The notes under the pieces are model-generated. The model was given only the letters and a program-made list of their open reading frames with translations, was not told the origin of the DNA and did no database searches. A stretch of DNA of 64,000 nt from Pyrenopolyporus hunteri (taxonomy: Eukaryota; Ascomycota; Sordariomycetes; Xylariales; Hypoxylaceae), in contig CADCXC010000003.1 of NCBI GenBank assembly GCA_902806595.1, positions 1,984,001 to 2,048,000 of the forward strand, written 5' to 3'. Shown here piece after piece: positions 25,338-38,098 of this stretch. The translations under genes were made by a program, and so were the position numbers. Every line of letters starts with the position of its first letter. The stretch's first letter is position 1.

Positions 25338-25358
25338 GTAGGTAGGTAGGTAGGTAGC
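25338..25358. repeat. TAGG-type simple repeat
   Basis: Five TAGG units in a row, preceded by a GGTACC palindrome at 25329. It lies in gene-poor DNA. Confidence 0.8.
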
Positions 25359-28300
25359 TATATGACCTACCACCTGTGTAGCAGAGCTAGGTACTTGGGT
25401 ACGGCAACACCTAAACCTAAGGTAGTAGGCTCAGTCTGCCTCCATTATATAGGTACTTACCTAGGTAGGTGGACGCTAGACGAGCCGAAGAAGCCTGCAT
25501 CGAAGGCTCCCCAAACGCTACCATTTGGCCTTAATATATTAGGTACATTACCTAGGGGGCCGCTAGCAGCAACTTTAAGCAGTTCGGGCGTGGGTGGTGT
25601 ATATGCCTCTCACATGGCAAACGTAGAAGTACCGCATATGTGCCTGCGCCGCACTAACTGAGCATAGCGGTACATCCAGATACCTGAAGGTAAGTGAGAC
25701 CACATGCCCACATGCCCATAGACTTATAGGTACATCCATACCTTAGTACCCACCTACCCACTTCCATATTTATTCCTGCAAATGGGCCAGAGTCACAAGA
25801 TCCTCCCATCTTGATTTCCCTTTCCCATCTACACAACATATTCCCGCCTCAGTATCTTGGCCCTCACGCACGAAAAGAGAGACAGAGATCTATATCTATG
25901 CAGTATCCATTCGCCATGTGTGTCTGCTGCTCACTATCTCCAGGCCTACTCGGCTATGCGGCTTTTACGGGGAGGACTCGAATCGGTCAGAACTTAGAAC
26001 TCAGGTCATCTCTTGATCCCATTTCCCTTGTATGTGCAATACATACGGCGACGTACATATAGACAAACCCATTCCATACACACTTTACCCTCTTCGGTCA
26101 CCGACTGCTACCGTGGAGCTACCCTAGCTCCCCCCACAGTGGGCTTAACCGAATTCTGTCAGCGCGCCAACGAGTGATTGGCGGGAATGAAACCCCTGCG
26201 AATAATCCCCGTCTGTCTACTGCGCTTCGGTTTGTTCAATGGCCGAAAATGTCACATCACAGGTCGACGGAGCTGGCCCAATCACCGTCGACTTGAGGCT
26301 TGTATGGGCCTGGAGAAGGCATGAATCAAGTCGGCCTAATTTTATAAGAGTCTCCGGCCAGCGTCAAGTCGGCCATGGCGGAAGAGAATCGCTGGATAGC
26401 AGCTAACGGCGTCTCGTAGGTGATCGCCGTGTCTGTGAGCCAGCCCTGTGTCTATCAAACGGGGAATAATGAAAATCACTTTAGATCGTCTCATGGACGA
26501 TCCGATCTGCCAGCCCTCCAAGGCTGTATCTCCAAAATTTAAGGTGTCTTGTTGATACTTGTATGTTCCAAGAGGCTGGGTCAGGATCGCCCATTTGAAC
26601 GCCGGGCTAACCCCGTGGACAGCTAGACTTTTGATCTGCAGAAGGTCAACTATTCCCGGGGGAAACGCCCGCTGGTAAGTACCTACATACCTAACCTATG
26701 TCGAATTCTGTGTCTACCTCGAGAAAAGAACGATCAGCTTCCACCTATTACCTACCACTCCATCACCTCGGACCCCTTGAATATCTAATGTCGCGGCCTG
26801 CTGCACCGAGAAGATTAAAGGGGCGCTGACTAACTACGACGGCCCTGAGTCCGCATGGCTGTCCTCGAACTTACTATTCGAGCGTTATATCTCGGTACAT
26901 CTTATGACATCTCCTGATTTCTGTTAACCATGCGGTACTCGCTGACTAAAGTCGCTAAATTTCGTACCTTGGCGAAAGGTGACGTCCACATTAGTCAACA
27001 CAGCGTATCGTCTATTGAGCATCACAAAAGTTCTGTGATTATCAAGTTATGCCGCCGCGCAACCGTCGAGGAAGAACTTACTACACTTCAACAGAGGCAG
27101 TATCATGTGTGTCAATATAGTAAATACCCGTCACCATTATTGAAATAACAGGGCGGTCTCCCTCGGCACCAAATTCTCCTTTACCAAGTCATCCTCCTAC
27201 ACTATGACAAAATTCTCTTGTTGATTGGTTCTTTGCCAATCATACGTTGCATCTCGATTAACTATCCAATGACATTTCTCCCCCTTCTTGCTGCGGCCAG
27301 GGGGTCAGCAAGTGTGGAGGTGCTCCCCTATGATGCTAACTACATACAGCTATATTAATGCATAATAATAAGATGTGGCTAGTATGATGTATCAACAATA
27401 CTCTTCCACGGCATCTCAGAAGATAGCACCCCTAGACATCTTCGAATTATTTGCATCGCAAAAACTACAGTATGTACAACATCAGATGGGAAGGATTCGG
27501 TCCTGTACGGCATCGGATCAAATTGAGGCTGGTATGGTACCATCTCATGGCCATCGAAGGCTCCGATGTTCGTGCCTCATCTCATCTTAACGCATTAATT
27601 GATCTCTAGATGCGGCTCAATTCCGCCGTGTCCCTGTCGAGACTCTATTCATAGAACTTCATGGACCCCGGCGTCGATTAACACCTTTAATCACGGACCA
27701 TTATGCGCGCAGTGGCTAGGTCCTACACATCAAGCTTGCGATCCGAAGATCAAGCTACGGTACTTTAGGATCGTTGTACTCACAATAATATATTCGGTAA
27801 GTCTCATTGCACATGTACTTGCTTATCGTGCCGTTTATTCCTTTCCCTTGTGATTTCCCCTAAGCTTCTCCTTTCTCGAGCGGCGACGGAGCATTTACCT
27901 TGGGCTACTAAGTTAATTAGGAATTGATCCGTACTCGGTTTAGCAGGCTGTCATGTATAACAAATCCGACTGGCTCGTCGCTATCACGGTACCTAACGTA
28001 CAATGTGCGGTATCACTTCGATGGAGCCAATCACCTCTCCAGTTCCCTTCCCTGCTGTCGCCCGCAGAGTGGCATGTCCTCCATTCCTGCAGATACGTAC
28101 GTCTTTTCCGATTTCTTCGTTTCACTGGCCCAGGTGTCAAAAATTGCTGCGCGCAAGCCACGGCTACAAAATAAGCACCCTGTCGCATGCCGTTTCCCCT
28201 GTCAGCTTGATTTAAACAACCCGGCCATTTCTAAAGTAATCGAGACACGGGTGTTCTGAGACACTGCCGATCTGCAAGTACCTGGACGAACCAGTCAATG

Positions 28301-31300
28301 TAAGGCCGACCTGAGGCAAACGCGGGGGTAACGCTGTCAAAAGCTGCAAGTGATGATCCCGAACCCAGAGGAAATGGTACGCAGCAGAAGCACAGTTCAC
28401 GGTAGGTGCACGGGGGGCATGTTACTTTGGATCCAAGTAGGTTTATTTTTGTCGTCGTTTAAGGTATCTACGCGTCTACTCCGGTCTTATTACATTGTAA
28501 GAACTATACTTACCTGTGCCGTTCCTTGGTGGTCCACTTCGATAAGGGCTCGCAATTAGACCCTTTATTGAGGCTGCTATTTACCATATCCCTTCCTTCG
28601 AAGACGAGAGGATCGCTGATATCGCGAGCGGTGTACAATTCATAGACTATTAAGCGTCGTCTTGGCGCCGTATTTCGACGCTATCCGTCTTAGGAACAGG
28701 CCGTGGCTAAACTCATCTTCATTTGTTGGACGATCCGGACGCCGCCTTGTCATACACACTACCGTACGCAGTGGCTGACAAGAACCTACCTGGAGGATTG
28801 ATTCTCCTAAATCATGCAGATATTCTCCGCGAAGCGTTCCACAGATACCCAGAACCCGGGAATGGCCGAAGCGCAATGGGCCGAGTTAATTTCCTATATA
28901 TCATGGCATATGATCGTGCATACGAAGGCATAGACGGTGTTTAAGATGGATTAGACGCGTTATTCACAAGCGCCAGCCGAGGCCAAAGGAGCTGAGAGCC
29001 CGGTTCAGACTTCGAAGCAGGCCATTTTCAGCGCTCAGCCTCACTATTATGCAACGAACCCTAGCTCGAATTCGGGGTGCTGACGATCCTTACTCCTATT
29101 AAGCACCGAGAAACTTTATTCTACCCGCGAAATCGCCTAGGCGGTTCTCCTCTACACACAATCACAGGTAGCATTCATAATTCCATCGCGGACTACCCGT
29201 TGTTACCCTTCCCAGGAACGAAAACCTGGGGAACGCTAGTTTAGAAATGTCCTTGGCGCTGTTTACATTCACAGGTGATTATTACATCGCTACTTATTAC
29301 TGCTTCCTCCTATCCCTGACACCTTCGCCTCTCTCATACAGAACGTATACTTTTGTCCACCCATTCGGCCCGGCCTGCGATTCCTGGGGTAATACAGCGA
29401 TCACTGCGTCGGCCGATGCCTATTCGGTGACTTCGAAATGTCATTAACTGACATGGCGAGCTGTCGGACATGTCAAGGCTCGGATTAATAGCCCCGCGGG
29501 GATGAGTTTCCTTGAAGAGCGAGCCAAAAGTCGTCGTTATCATGACACGGGCTCGTGATTACTGGGCCACCTCGGACGGACCGCTTAGGGGCTCCAATGA
29601 AGGTATCGTCTCCATTGCTGCCTCGAGGGGCCCATTTTAGCTGCGGAGGAGCCCGAAGTCGAAAGGCGGGACTCAGCGGAAGAACTGCCTTCCACCACTC
29701 CATAAGTAGTAGTACCTACCTACATATCAAGCCTATGAGATGTTGCGTACAATACTAGTAACTAACGGAATACACAGGGTGCACCAGGCATGCTCCACTA
29801 GACGCAACTTTTGCGTGCTTACCACAGCGGCAGGGCTCGAAGCATTAATAGTGCTTCTTCATTTCGGTAGAATTATGTCTACTTCCTCCTACCTCCCATG
29901 CCAGCGTGGGGTTTGATCTGCATAGATCCTAGCATCGTGGTTGTCTTCTAGGCCGAATACAATACGCTATGCTTGTACGGTTGGCCTAAAGTCGGCGTTT
30001 TAGTATATACCTGGTAAGATGCCATACATCTGTTAAGCCTAGCCTCAGGGGGCCCTTAAGCCAGGGCCTTTGAGACATGGATTAGTGGCTGAGTAGACGA
30101 CTAGGCGCTTGTTACGCCTACCTCTCAGTCTCGATGAAGATTTGACATATCGCCTCTGCCTATGCGAATTTCAAGATTCGCCTATTGTTGGAACGAGGGA
30201 AGAACCTAACATTTGATCTCCACATGTATGCATGCTGTACCTCGATTTCACCCTGGACGGGCTTGTATCTCCAAAGTAGCCGCCAGGGTAAAGGCTATTC
30301 CACTTTTATCGGGCATCTACGTCCAAGGTTTCTCGTCCTAAGACACCAGCGCTTGTCAAATGGCGGTTATCGTGAGGTCCACACTTCAAGTTCACCTGAC
30401 GAGCATGCTGCATCCGATTGTGAATATGGAGAATTGCCATTCAGGGTTGATGGCGAAAATGGGTCCCTCCCCTCCCCTCCGTGCGTTCCTGGCAGCACGT
30501 TTTCTCAGGGGGATGTCGAGACATATACGATGATTTGCACATATGTGCTGCTGCTGCCAACAACACATGGCGAATCTTAGCGACCCCCATTCAATACTAC
30601 GTAGTAACTCATAGCAATTCATGGCCTTGTCTACCGCTCGGTGGCGAATGTGAAGGTAATTGTTTAGAAGACAGTTTAATCTATCATGTGAACATGATCA
30701 TCCCCTTCTCCTGGTAATTGCCTTCGTATCATACCTAACTCGTAAGCTTACTCATAGAGTTATTATTATTGTTGCTGTCGTCGTCGTTGTTGTTTTTGTT
30801 TCAACACCAGAGACTCAGTCTGGCGCAGTCAATTGCCACGATCATCGATGCCGAAGCTTATCTACGCGCAATAGCCGAAGGATCGATATACTTAAAACCT
30901 AGTTAGAGCTCTGTTCTGCCATTGTAGAAACGGGGGCATTCTTTCGTCTCCACTGGCCTCGCTCATTTTTCCCCTCTCAGGCCTCTACTACGCCGCATTC
31001 CCTACAGCCAGGAAGCCCAGGGGTCTGTTACTAATATGGAAATGTCGAACCTGAAAGCAGATTAGATAAAGCGACGGGCCCTTGGACGACCTCGCAAAAG
31101 TTCACCAATCAGGCCCATGATGGTCCTCATCCTTCTCGCTCGCTGTCGCCGTCCTGCTTATCGATCCTTCAGGTACGCCGCGTCCCTACCTACACGGCTT
31201 CTTTCGAGTATATATAATATTGTAAGGGAGCTATACCAAGACTCTTGGCGCTCCCAAAGATAAACCAACGACAGCTACTCGGAACTGCGCTACCTACCCG

Positions 31301-31360
31301 GCCGTCTCGCTGTCCTCTCGTCCGGCCGCTCGAGTCCGTTCCTGGAAAATCTGGGGGCTG

Positions 31361-31390
31361 ACATACATACATACATACATACATACATAC
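31361..31390. repeat. (ACAT)n microsatellite
   Basis: Seven and a half perfect ACAT units. Confidence 0.95.
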
Positions 31391-31561
31391 GTGCCTGGGC
31401 TTGTGCATCTCGTGCATCTCGAACGCTACATTGCCGATTCGCTAATAAGTCAAAAAAAGAAAAAGGGCAGATTGAAGATCGGGAAGAGAGTCCAATTGAA
31501 GGGGGGAGACATGGAGCCTCAACTAACGAAAAGAAAACAATAGAGTGCCGTGTCGTTTGTT

Positions 31562-31573
31562 CTACCTAGGTAG
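31562..31573. repeat. CTACCTAGGTAG palindrome
   Basis: A perfect 12-base palindrome, one of the dispersed intergenic CCTAGG family. Confidence 0.8.
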
Positions 31574-33374
31574 GTACTATCGCGAACGGCGTCGTCCATA
31601 GAACACTCTCCGACCCCCCACTCAGAAACGGCGGCGGCGATGATGGGAGGAAGCAGAACCCACCATTTGTTGATATTTCGGGACTCGTGCGTCTAACAGA
31701 GCAGCGGCAGGATGAGGCCGAGTACCTAGACGGCGTGTTTCGAAACGCGACGTAAACGATACTATCCCTTTTTTTTTTGCCTCTTTCCTTTCCTTTTCCG
31801 TTTTCTGGCTTGGCCTTCCTTCGTCTACTTTTCCGGGCTCGGTCGCGGCAAGTGGGTTGGGGTTTAGAGGAGGAGGAAGAGGAGGAGGACCTAGGGCCTA
31901 GGACCTAGGAGGATGATGATTGCTGAGGTTGAGGCTCACTCGCGGTAGCGGTTTCGAATTCTCGTTCCGGCCGTGCCCTCTGTAACCATGGACAACTCCG
32001 GTCACATGGATCATGATCCATAAATAACTTCGTCTGCGAAATGCAGTGTTACGCTTTTCTTCTTACTCTAATTATTCTAAATTTTCCCTCGTGGCCCGCG
32101 GGGGGGTAGAGCGAGTCGCCTGCAGGGGTTCTTCTTCGGATGAAATGGGAGGATTCGTACGTACGCACGAAGATGGGGAACATTAGGGTCCACGATGCAG
32201 CAGTTGTCACTTTTCTCATTTCCCTTGCTATCGTCATCGTGGTCGCGGTAGCTGATCGCGGCATGTCAGCAAACGGCTGCGCCTTTTTTTATTTTTTATT
32301 TTTCCTCTACTCTTCTTTTACGGTCCTCGCTATCGTCGTCATCATCATCAGCATCATGACTGCAAAAATGCGGCGGCTTCTGTATGCAGATCCACCACGT
32401 GTTTACCTAGGCAGGTAAGTCCAAGGGTCCAAGTCTCGGCAGCAATTTCTGTTGAGAATTCCACCGTGTGCTGATCCCTGTTGGCCTTTCTAACTGCTCT
32501 TTGTCTCTATTTCCGATTCCTTCGGCGCTATGGAATTGCTATGGAGTTGATCGGATTCAATTCTGTCCGTCGAGTTATGTGTACGGCGAAAGAGAAGCGA
32601 TTCCCCGACGAAGCGATTCTGCCTCTGGACGCGCGTGTCCTTTATGTCCGCTCTGTCTTCCGAACCAATTCGTCCTCCGCAGGATACGGGGTTCTATTAC
32701 TCCGCGAGCGACTGTTTGACTCCTTGTCTTCCGACGAGCTACAAAGTAGTATTCGTGTGGTGGTATGGTTCAGGTGGAGTTAAGGGCCCTTTTCCTAGCC
32801 GCTCGGATGAGAATGATAGAGTCGGTTTCGCGAGGAGTCAGGCGCCCGCGTGTACATAGTATCTAGAGTTATTTTAGTCATAAAAGCAATGAAAAAGACG
32901 CTATTACCGATTCAATCCTTAGCCACTGGCATAATCATTCTATATGTTCGCTCAAAGGAAGGTATAGATAGGTAGGTATGAAAAGCATCGTAGAGATGCC
33001 GTCTTATGGAACCTTCCATAGCCTTGTAGATGCGTAAATTGTGATAGTAGAAGTTTATGAAGACGTGTCGAGTAATACCGGTCCAATTAATCGTACTTCG
33101 TTCCGTCTTCGCCAAGGCGAGCGGCCATCTGTGCCTATGTGGGAGCTCATAGAGCGGGACTGAAAACCACGTTAACCCTAGCTATCTCGATCATCGGGCT
33201 GAAGATGCATGAAGTAATCCATTAAAATGAAAATATGTGAAGAGATAATTTAAATGCTTGATAAAAATCAGAAAAGATTAAAAAGGAAAGAAGGAAATGA
33301 CAAAAAAGCTCGGTCGCAGGATCTTCATCCTCACCATTTGTCCTGAACAAGTTGGTCTGCCTTGCCGCCTTGGA

Positions 33375-33465
33375 GAAGACTCGAACTCGAACCCGCGACC
33401 TACGAAAAACCCCTCGAGGGATTATTTCTGGCCCTACTTCATTAACCACTAGGCCACGACCATAT
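33375..33465 (-). pseudogene. tRNA-like relic (box A and box B like)
   Basis: The minus strand reads TGGCCTAGTGG (33456-33446), a good internal box A, and about 60 bases later GGTTCGAGTTC (33393-33383), close to box B. The sequence after box B does not pair with the bases before it, so no proper T-stem forms, and no acceptor stem was found. It could be a decayed tRNA gene or the head of a tRNA-derived short interspersed element. Confidence 0.35.
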
Positions 33466-34706
33466 GAACTAGTAGCTTCCGATAAGGGGTGACAGAATGA
33501 TTGCTATTACCGTATATGAGTTTAAAGCAGGCTGCCTGGCAACAGGAGAGGGGCGTGCGGGCTGCCTAGTGACAATTGATTTCGTAGTACTTGACACCTG
33601 GCGACGTCGAGTTCTTGGACTTCCGTGTCTTTAAGCCTGGGGGTAAACCCAAGGCGTGAATGTGCGCTGTAGTGAATGCCCTGATGGTATCTCGTGAAGG
33701 GGTCGAATCTTCCGAGTCGGTAGCAACCGTATATCCCCCTATAGTAACGATATATCCAAACCTGAGGCCTGCCACATGCGATCGATACTCCTAAGATAGC
33801 CACCTGTGTCACGGTACAGCTTAGACGCCCCCTTCGCATGTATGAAATCCCGGCTCTTTGAGATGAGCTTTAGCTTCTTCTTTTTCTCCCAGAGCATCAA
33901 CAAGATTTCATCCTAGTCTTTCTGAATCCGCGCCGTACCAACCCAGGAAAGCTGGCTCCTCGTGACTCCGAAGCATATGGGTTTCTATACGCATCTCGTC
34001 ACCCTGGACGTTAGCAGGAGCCCGGTATAGGAGTCATAGGCGGTTATGCCCGTGAGGCATAACGAGTCAGAGGACGCTGCAGATACATTAGCTTTATAAT
34101 CTGTGTATGGTTAAAGAAAACTAGATGGGAATATCTCAGACATATAACAGAAAGATTGTAGGATATAATTTTAGGATAGAGTTATACCAAGTTTCTTAAA
34201 GCCGTCAATTGGGCATTGACTCATCCACTGGCTGATATTTGGGGATTACGGACACCAGGGTACTGTTGCCTGAGAGTAAAGGAACACGATCATTTACCTC
34301 AATGACTTGAAGCGAGCTATTGTTGGGTTATGAATAAGGTAGGTATATAGAATAAGGGAAGTATGTAAGTAAGCTCAGTGAGGAAGACTACCTCGTTAAG
34401 GGCGATCCTAATTACATACACACATTGTTATATAATGGCGGATATTAGAACAATGATAAGTTCTTCTAACCATATATATATATTCACCGCTCACCCGTTC
34501 CATACGGGGAGGATGGGGTGGGGAGGTGATTGCGTACTAAGTAAGCATAATGTGCTCATTCTCTCTTCCCGGGACGGGGATTATTCTCTCGTATTATATC
34601 TTAGCCAGCCTATAGGCAAACTGTCAACGCGTAACATACAGCGCAGCCGGGTACACATTATATAAAGAGGTAATGGACGCACGCTCCCCAAGCGCGAGCA
34701 GTTGAC

Positions 34707-35554
34707 TTACGCCTTCTTCTCCAGCTCGGCCAAAATGGCCGGCTCCAGGCTCTCGGGCTTGGTCGTGCTGGCCCACCGCTCCTTGACCTTGCCGTCCCTG
34801 CCGATGAGGAACTTCTCGAAGTTCCACTTGACGCGCTTCATGCCGAGCAGCCCGGGCTTCTCGGCCTTCATCCACTCGAACAGCGGCTCGGCCTTGTCGC
34901 CGTTGACGTCCGTCTTGCCCATGATGGGGAAGGTCACGCCGTAGTTGACCTGGCAGAAGTTCTGGATGTCGTCGTTGGTGCCCGGCTCCTGCCCCCCGAA
35001 TTGATTGCAGGGGAAGCCGAGAATGACGAAGTCGTCGGGGTGCTTGGCGGTGATGTCCTTGTACAGCTTCTCCAGCCCGGCGTACTGCGGGGTGAAGCCG
35101 CACTTGGAGGCCGTGTTGACAACTAGGACCACTTTGCCCTTGTAGTCGGCCATGGACTTCTCTTCACCCTTCTCTATCAGCGGAAAATATGGTGGTTAGT
35201 ATGTATGTTCTCATCGCGGTACAGATAAGTCTGTAAGTTGCGGGCTTACATACTGTCCTTGACTTTGAAGTCGTAGAAAGTCGTAGCGGAAGCCATCTTA
35301 GAGGCCGAGACGATTCTAGTGTGGGCTAAGTTACGTCGGGTTTGCAATTGCAGGGTATTAGACGACAGAGTTGAAGTCCGGGTGGCAAGACTCGTGATAA
35401 TGCCTCTGTTGGCGGGGTATCCGGATGGTTGGAATCGAGCGATAGATGACAAAGCTCGCCTTTGTAGTTGAGCTGAGTGTGATGAGGTCACTTTGCGGAT
35501 ATGATTACGAAGAGCAGAATGAAGAGGATGCCAGCTCCTAATGATTTGTCTCAT
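34707..35554 (-). CDS. hyr1: Glutathione/thioredoxin-dependent peroxidase (Gpx3/Hyr1 type) with mitochondrial-type leader
   Basis: A thiol peroxidase of the glutathione peroxidase family that reduces hydrogen and lipid peroxides; the yeast homologue also relays oxidant signals to Yap1. Exons are 35554-35254 and 35173-34707, with an 80-base intron carrying a perfect CATACTAAC branch site, giving 255 residues. The peroxidatic Cys is in NTASKCGFTPQY (C125). Next comes GFPCNQFGGQEPG, then the likely resolving Cys in IQNFCQVNYGVTFP (C174), and KWNFEKFLIG (W217, N218). The first 86 residues are rich in Arg, Ser and Leu with almost no acidic residue, like a mitochondrial import sequence. An in-frame ATG at M87 (MASATTFYDF) is the usual start of the cytosolic enzyme, so two products from one gene are plausible. 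Confidence 0.93.
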
Positions 35555-36531
35555 AAATGTCTAGGTAGGTTAAGGTACCTAGCGTGAGCGAGTATGTTTA
35601 ATAATTAGATCTCGGTTATGTTCTTTCTGGTTCTTTGATGTCGTCTCGTCTTATAATCATCTGAGAATTGTTCTAGCTTGGAGAAATGCATCTGATAGAA
35701 GCTTATGCAGCTAAAGCAAACTTATTTCTTAGTCTGATTTGCTGAAGGCCGAGGGCCGTTCCTAACTATTACGAAAGCCCACACACTTGACGTAGCAGCT
35801 CGAGTTTGGGGCCTCGGTAGGAAGTCAATGCGAGTGGGGGTAGTTGGAGACCTCGAGCCAATCAAGTGAAGAAGCTGCTAGCTCCGAGAAAGCTTGGACC
35901 TTCTTTCCTGGTGCCGTCATTGTGCTGATTTCTGTTATCCAATCTATAACGTTATTGAAGTATCTCCTCATACACTTAGAGAGCAAAAGGTACATACTCA
36001 AGTCTTGCATTTGATAAGGGCGTGATGTATGGTACTATACCTAAGCGTGCAACCTTTAGGCTGGTCGAGGTACTGCCAGATTTCTTATCGTCAACATTGC
36101 AAATCTATCACCACATTTACCACGTCTACCTGTTTCTTAGAGTTACTTGTTAGTTTAGACCACTCGCCTTGTTTATTAGAGGGCACATTCCATTTCCTAT
36201 TGTTCTAATATTGAGGAAATTCGGCCTCGAATAAGGATAGCCTTTTTAACCCTTCTTACTTGAACGCATTGTATTCATTGTACATGCCTAGACCCGGTAC
36301 ACACCAAAGCTACCGGCTGCAATCGACGGGTAGATCCGAAAAGAGAAAGCTTCGAGCTCGAGTCCACCACACGAGTCTATTTGGGTAACACTCCCGCTTC
36401 AAACCTACATACAATACGCTACGCTGCCGTAAAACCGTACCTGACTTAGCACACGAATCCTGGTCCCTGGGGTCTGATCTGCGTTCCTGGAGTTTGATTG
36501 CCCCTAGTCCGGTCATGTCAATTAGATTATT
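35555..36531. other. Divergent promoter region, peroxidase and Tda3-like gene
   Basis: About 980 bases between two divergently transcribed genes. A CTAGGTAGGT-type element and a GGTACC palindrome lie just upstream of the peroxidase start (35563-35580). No open frame of interest was seen. Confidence 0.5.
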
Positions 36532-38098
36532 ATGGACAGTCATATGCCCCAACCACGACATATCGTGATCATAGGTGAGTACGGCCGGCCTTTTTAACCT
36601 GTCCACGCCCTTTTTTTAATATCCATCATATTCGATGTCGGGACCCATGTCCCTGGGCCGTTCCATATATAAGTACCTACATAGACAAACCCTATCTCGA
36701 TTGGCTTAAGATTAACGTTAGAGAGACACGCTGCCGCATAAGGCCGTAACCTAGGTAGCGACTAATCTGATTCTACTTTTCCTAGGGGGTGGTGTCATCG
36801 GCACAACGACGGCATACTATCTAACTCGACATCCCTCTTACATGACCAAGCTCCACCACATAACTCTTCTCGAGGCCACATCAATAGCATCAGCTGCATC
36901 GGGCAAGGCTGGTGGTCTCCTTGGACTATGGGCCTACCCAACATGCTTAGTCCCGCTCTCTTACCGTCTCCACGCCGAACTTGCGGCCGAGCACAACGGC
37001 GCCGATAGATGGGGATACAGGCAACTCGAGTGCGGGCAGCTCACGGCGACGGTGGAGAAAAACAAGCCACGAGCTAGCCCTAGAAAGAGGAAAAGGAGCA
37101 GTTCCGGGTCTGTGAAACAACAAGACGGGGCGAACAGTCCTAGAACAGACAGCCCCAAAACCGATGGCCAGACAGAATGGCAGAAGCTGCCGAAACAGGA
37201 CGCAAACGCGGCCGCCATGTTCCACGAATCCGTCCTACCCGCAGATCTCGACTGGATCAACGCTAACCTAGTCCGCGAATACGCCGAGATGGGGCTACCC
37301 GGGTTCACCGAGACAGCGCAAGTGCATCCATACCAATTCACGACATCGATCGCGGCTCTAGCGCGCGAGCGTGGTACCGAGATACGCATCAACACCATGG
37401 TCACGGGCATCAACCTCAACAAGTCCGAGACAGCCGTCTCGAGCGTCGAATACTTCGACCGCGTGACGGGGGAGACGCAGACGCTGGAAGGCGTGACGGA
37501 CGTGGTGGTGGCCGCGGGGCCGTGGACGGGGCGTCTGTGGCCCAAGACGAAAGTCGAGGGCCTGCGGGCGCACAGCGTGGTGTTCGCCGCCGACGTCAGC
37601 CCGTACGCCGTGTTCACGGACATCTCGCTGCCCCACGACTGGGTGCCCGCGCACCGGGCGGCGCGGGGCGAGAAGCGGCGCAAGCACCGGGGCAACGTGG
37701 ACCCGGAGATCTACGCGCGGCCGGGGGGCGAGGTGTACGCGTGCGGGGAGCCGGACACGAGCGCGCCGCTGCCGGCGACGGCCGACCAGGTCCAGTGCGA
37801 CGAGGCCCAGTGCGACGACCTGATCTCGTACATCGGCACCGTGAGCCCCGTGCTAGGCGCGGCCTCCATCGCCGCAAAGCAGGCGTGCTACCTACCGCGG
37901 CACATGCGATTCGGCAAGGAGAGCGCCCCGCTCATTGGAGGCACTTCCGTCCGCCGCCTGTGGATAGCGTCTGGCCACACGTGCTGGGGCATCCAGAACG
38001 GCCCGGCCACTGGCAAGCTGATGAGCGAGCTTATCTTTGATGGCGAGGCCAAGAGCGCCGATATCGCGGAGCTAGATCCGCGGAAGTTTAAGGTCTGA
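36532..38098 (+). CDS. Tda3-like FAD-dependent oxidoreductase (DAO fold)
   Basis: An FAD-dependent oxidoreductase of the D-amino-acid-oxidase fold, closest in my recognition to yeast Tda3, whose substrate is not settled. Exons are 36532-36574 and 36786-38098, with a 211-base intron, giving 451 residues. The split codon rebuilds the dinucleotide-binding motif HIVIIGGGVIGTTTAYYL (GGGVIG at 15-20); without the first short exon this fold would lack its N-terminus. Later landmarks are AAGPWTGRLWP, ARPGGEVYACGEPD, the Cys-rich QCDEAQCDDLI, and the C-terminal ASGHTCWGIQNGPATGK flavin-contact block. Residues of roughly 92-137 form a basic, Ser-rich insert (with KRKRSSS) that looks disordered and might act as a nuclear signal. 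The gene converges on the aldolase gene. Confidence 0.85.

Larger units (their letters stand above)
20601..31000. other. Gene-poor interval (part of a 16.6-kb desert)
   Basis: I find no intact gene in about 10 kb. Frames are short, lack family resemblance and do not chain through good splice sites. The interval holds TAGG-type repeats and palindromes (20961-20997, 25338-25358, 25455-25470), GTAT-rich runs (about 24320-24402) and one possible gene remnant near 24635-24880 on the minus strand. No long terminal repeats, terminal inverted repeats or reverse-transcriptase frames were seen. Confidence 0.45.
31001..34706. other. Gene-poor interval upstream of the peroxidase 3' end
   Basis: No gene could be supported. 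Features seen are an ACAT tandem run (31361-31390), a CTACCTAGGTAG palindrome (31562-31573), a polypyrimidine tract near 31770-31800, a GGA-rich run near 31868-31900 and a tRNA-like relic on the minus strand (33375-33465). A 92-codon hydrophobic frame at 32140-32418 (+) has two possible membrane stretches but no family resemblance. Confidence 0.45.

Noticed and set aside
31988..32023. Short frame MDNSGHMDHDP that resembles the His/Met-rich start of a Ctr copper transporter
   Set aside because: It stops after 11 codons, no donor site follows in phase, and no membrane segments with MxxxM or GxxxG text occur downstream.
32140..32418. 92-codon hydrophobic frame as a membrane protein gene
   Set aside because: No family resemblance; the hydrophobic part comes from T-rich and ATC-repeat DNA, and overlapping frames are equally open.
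36961..37695. 244-codon minus-strand frame opposite the Tda3-like gene
   Set aside because: Antisense shadow; the plus strand has the conserved FAD oxidoreductase blocks.
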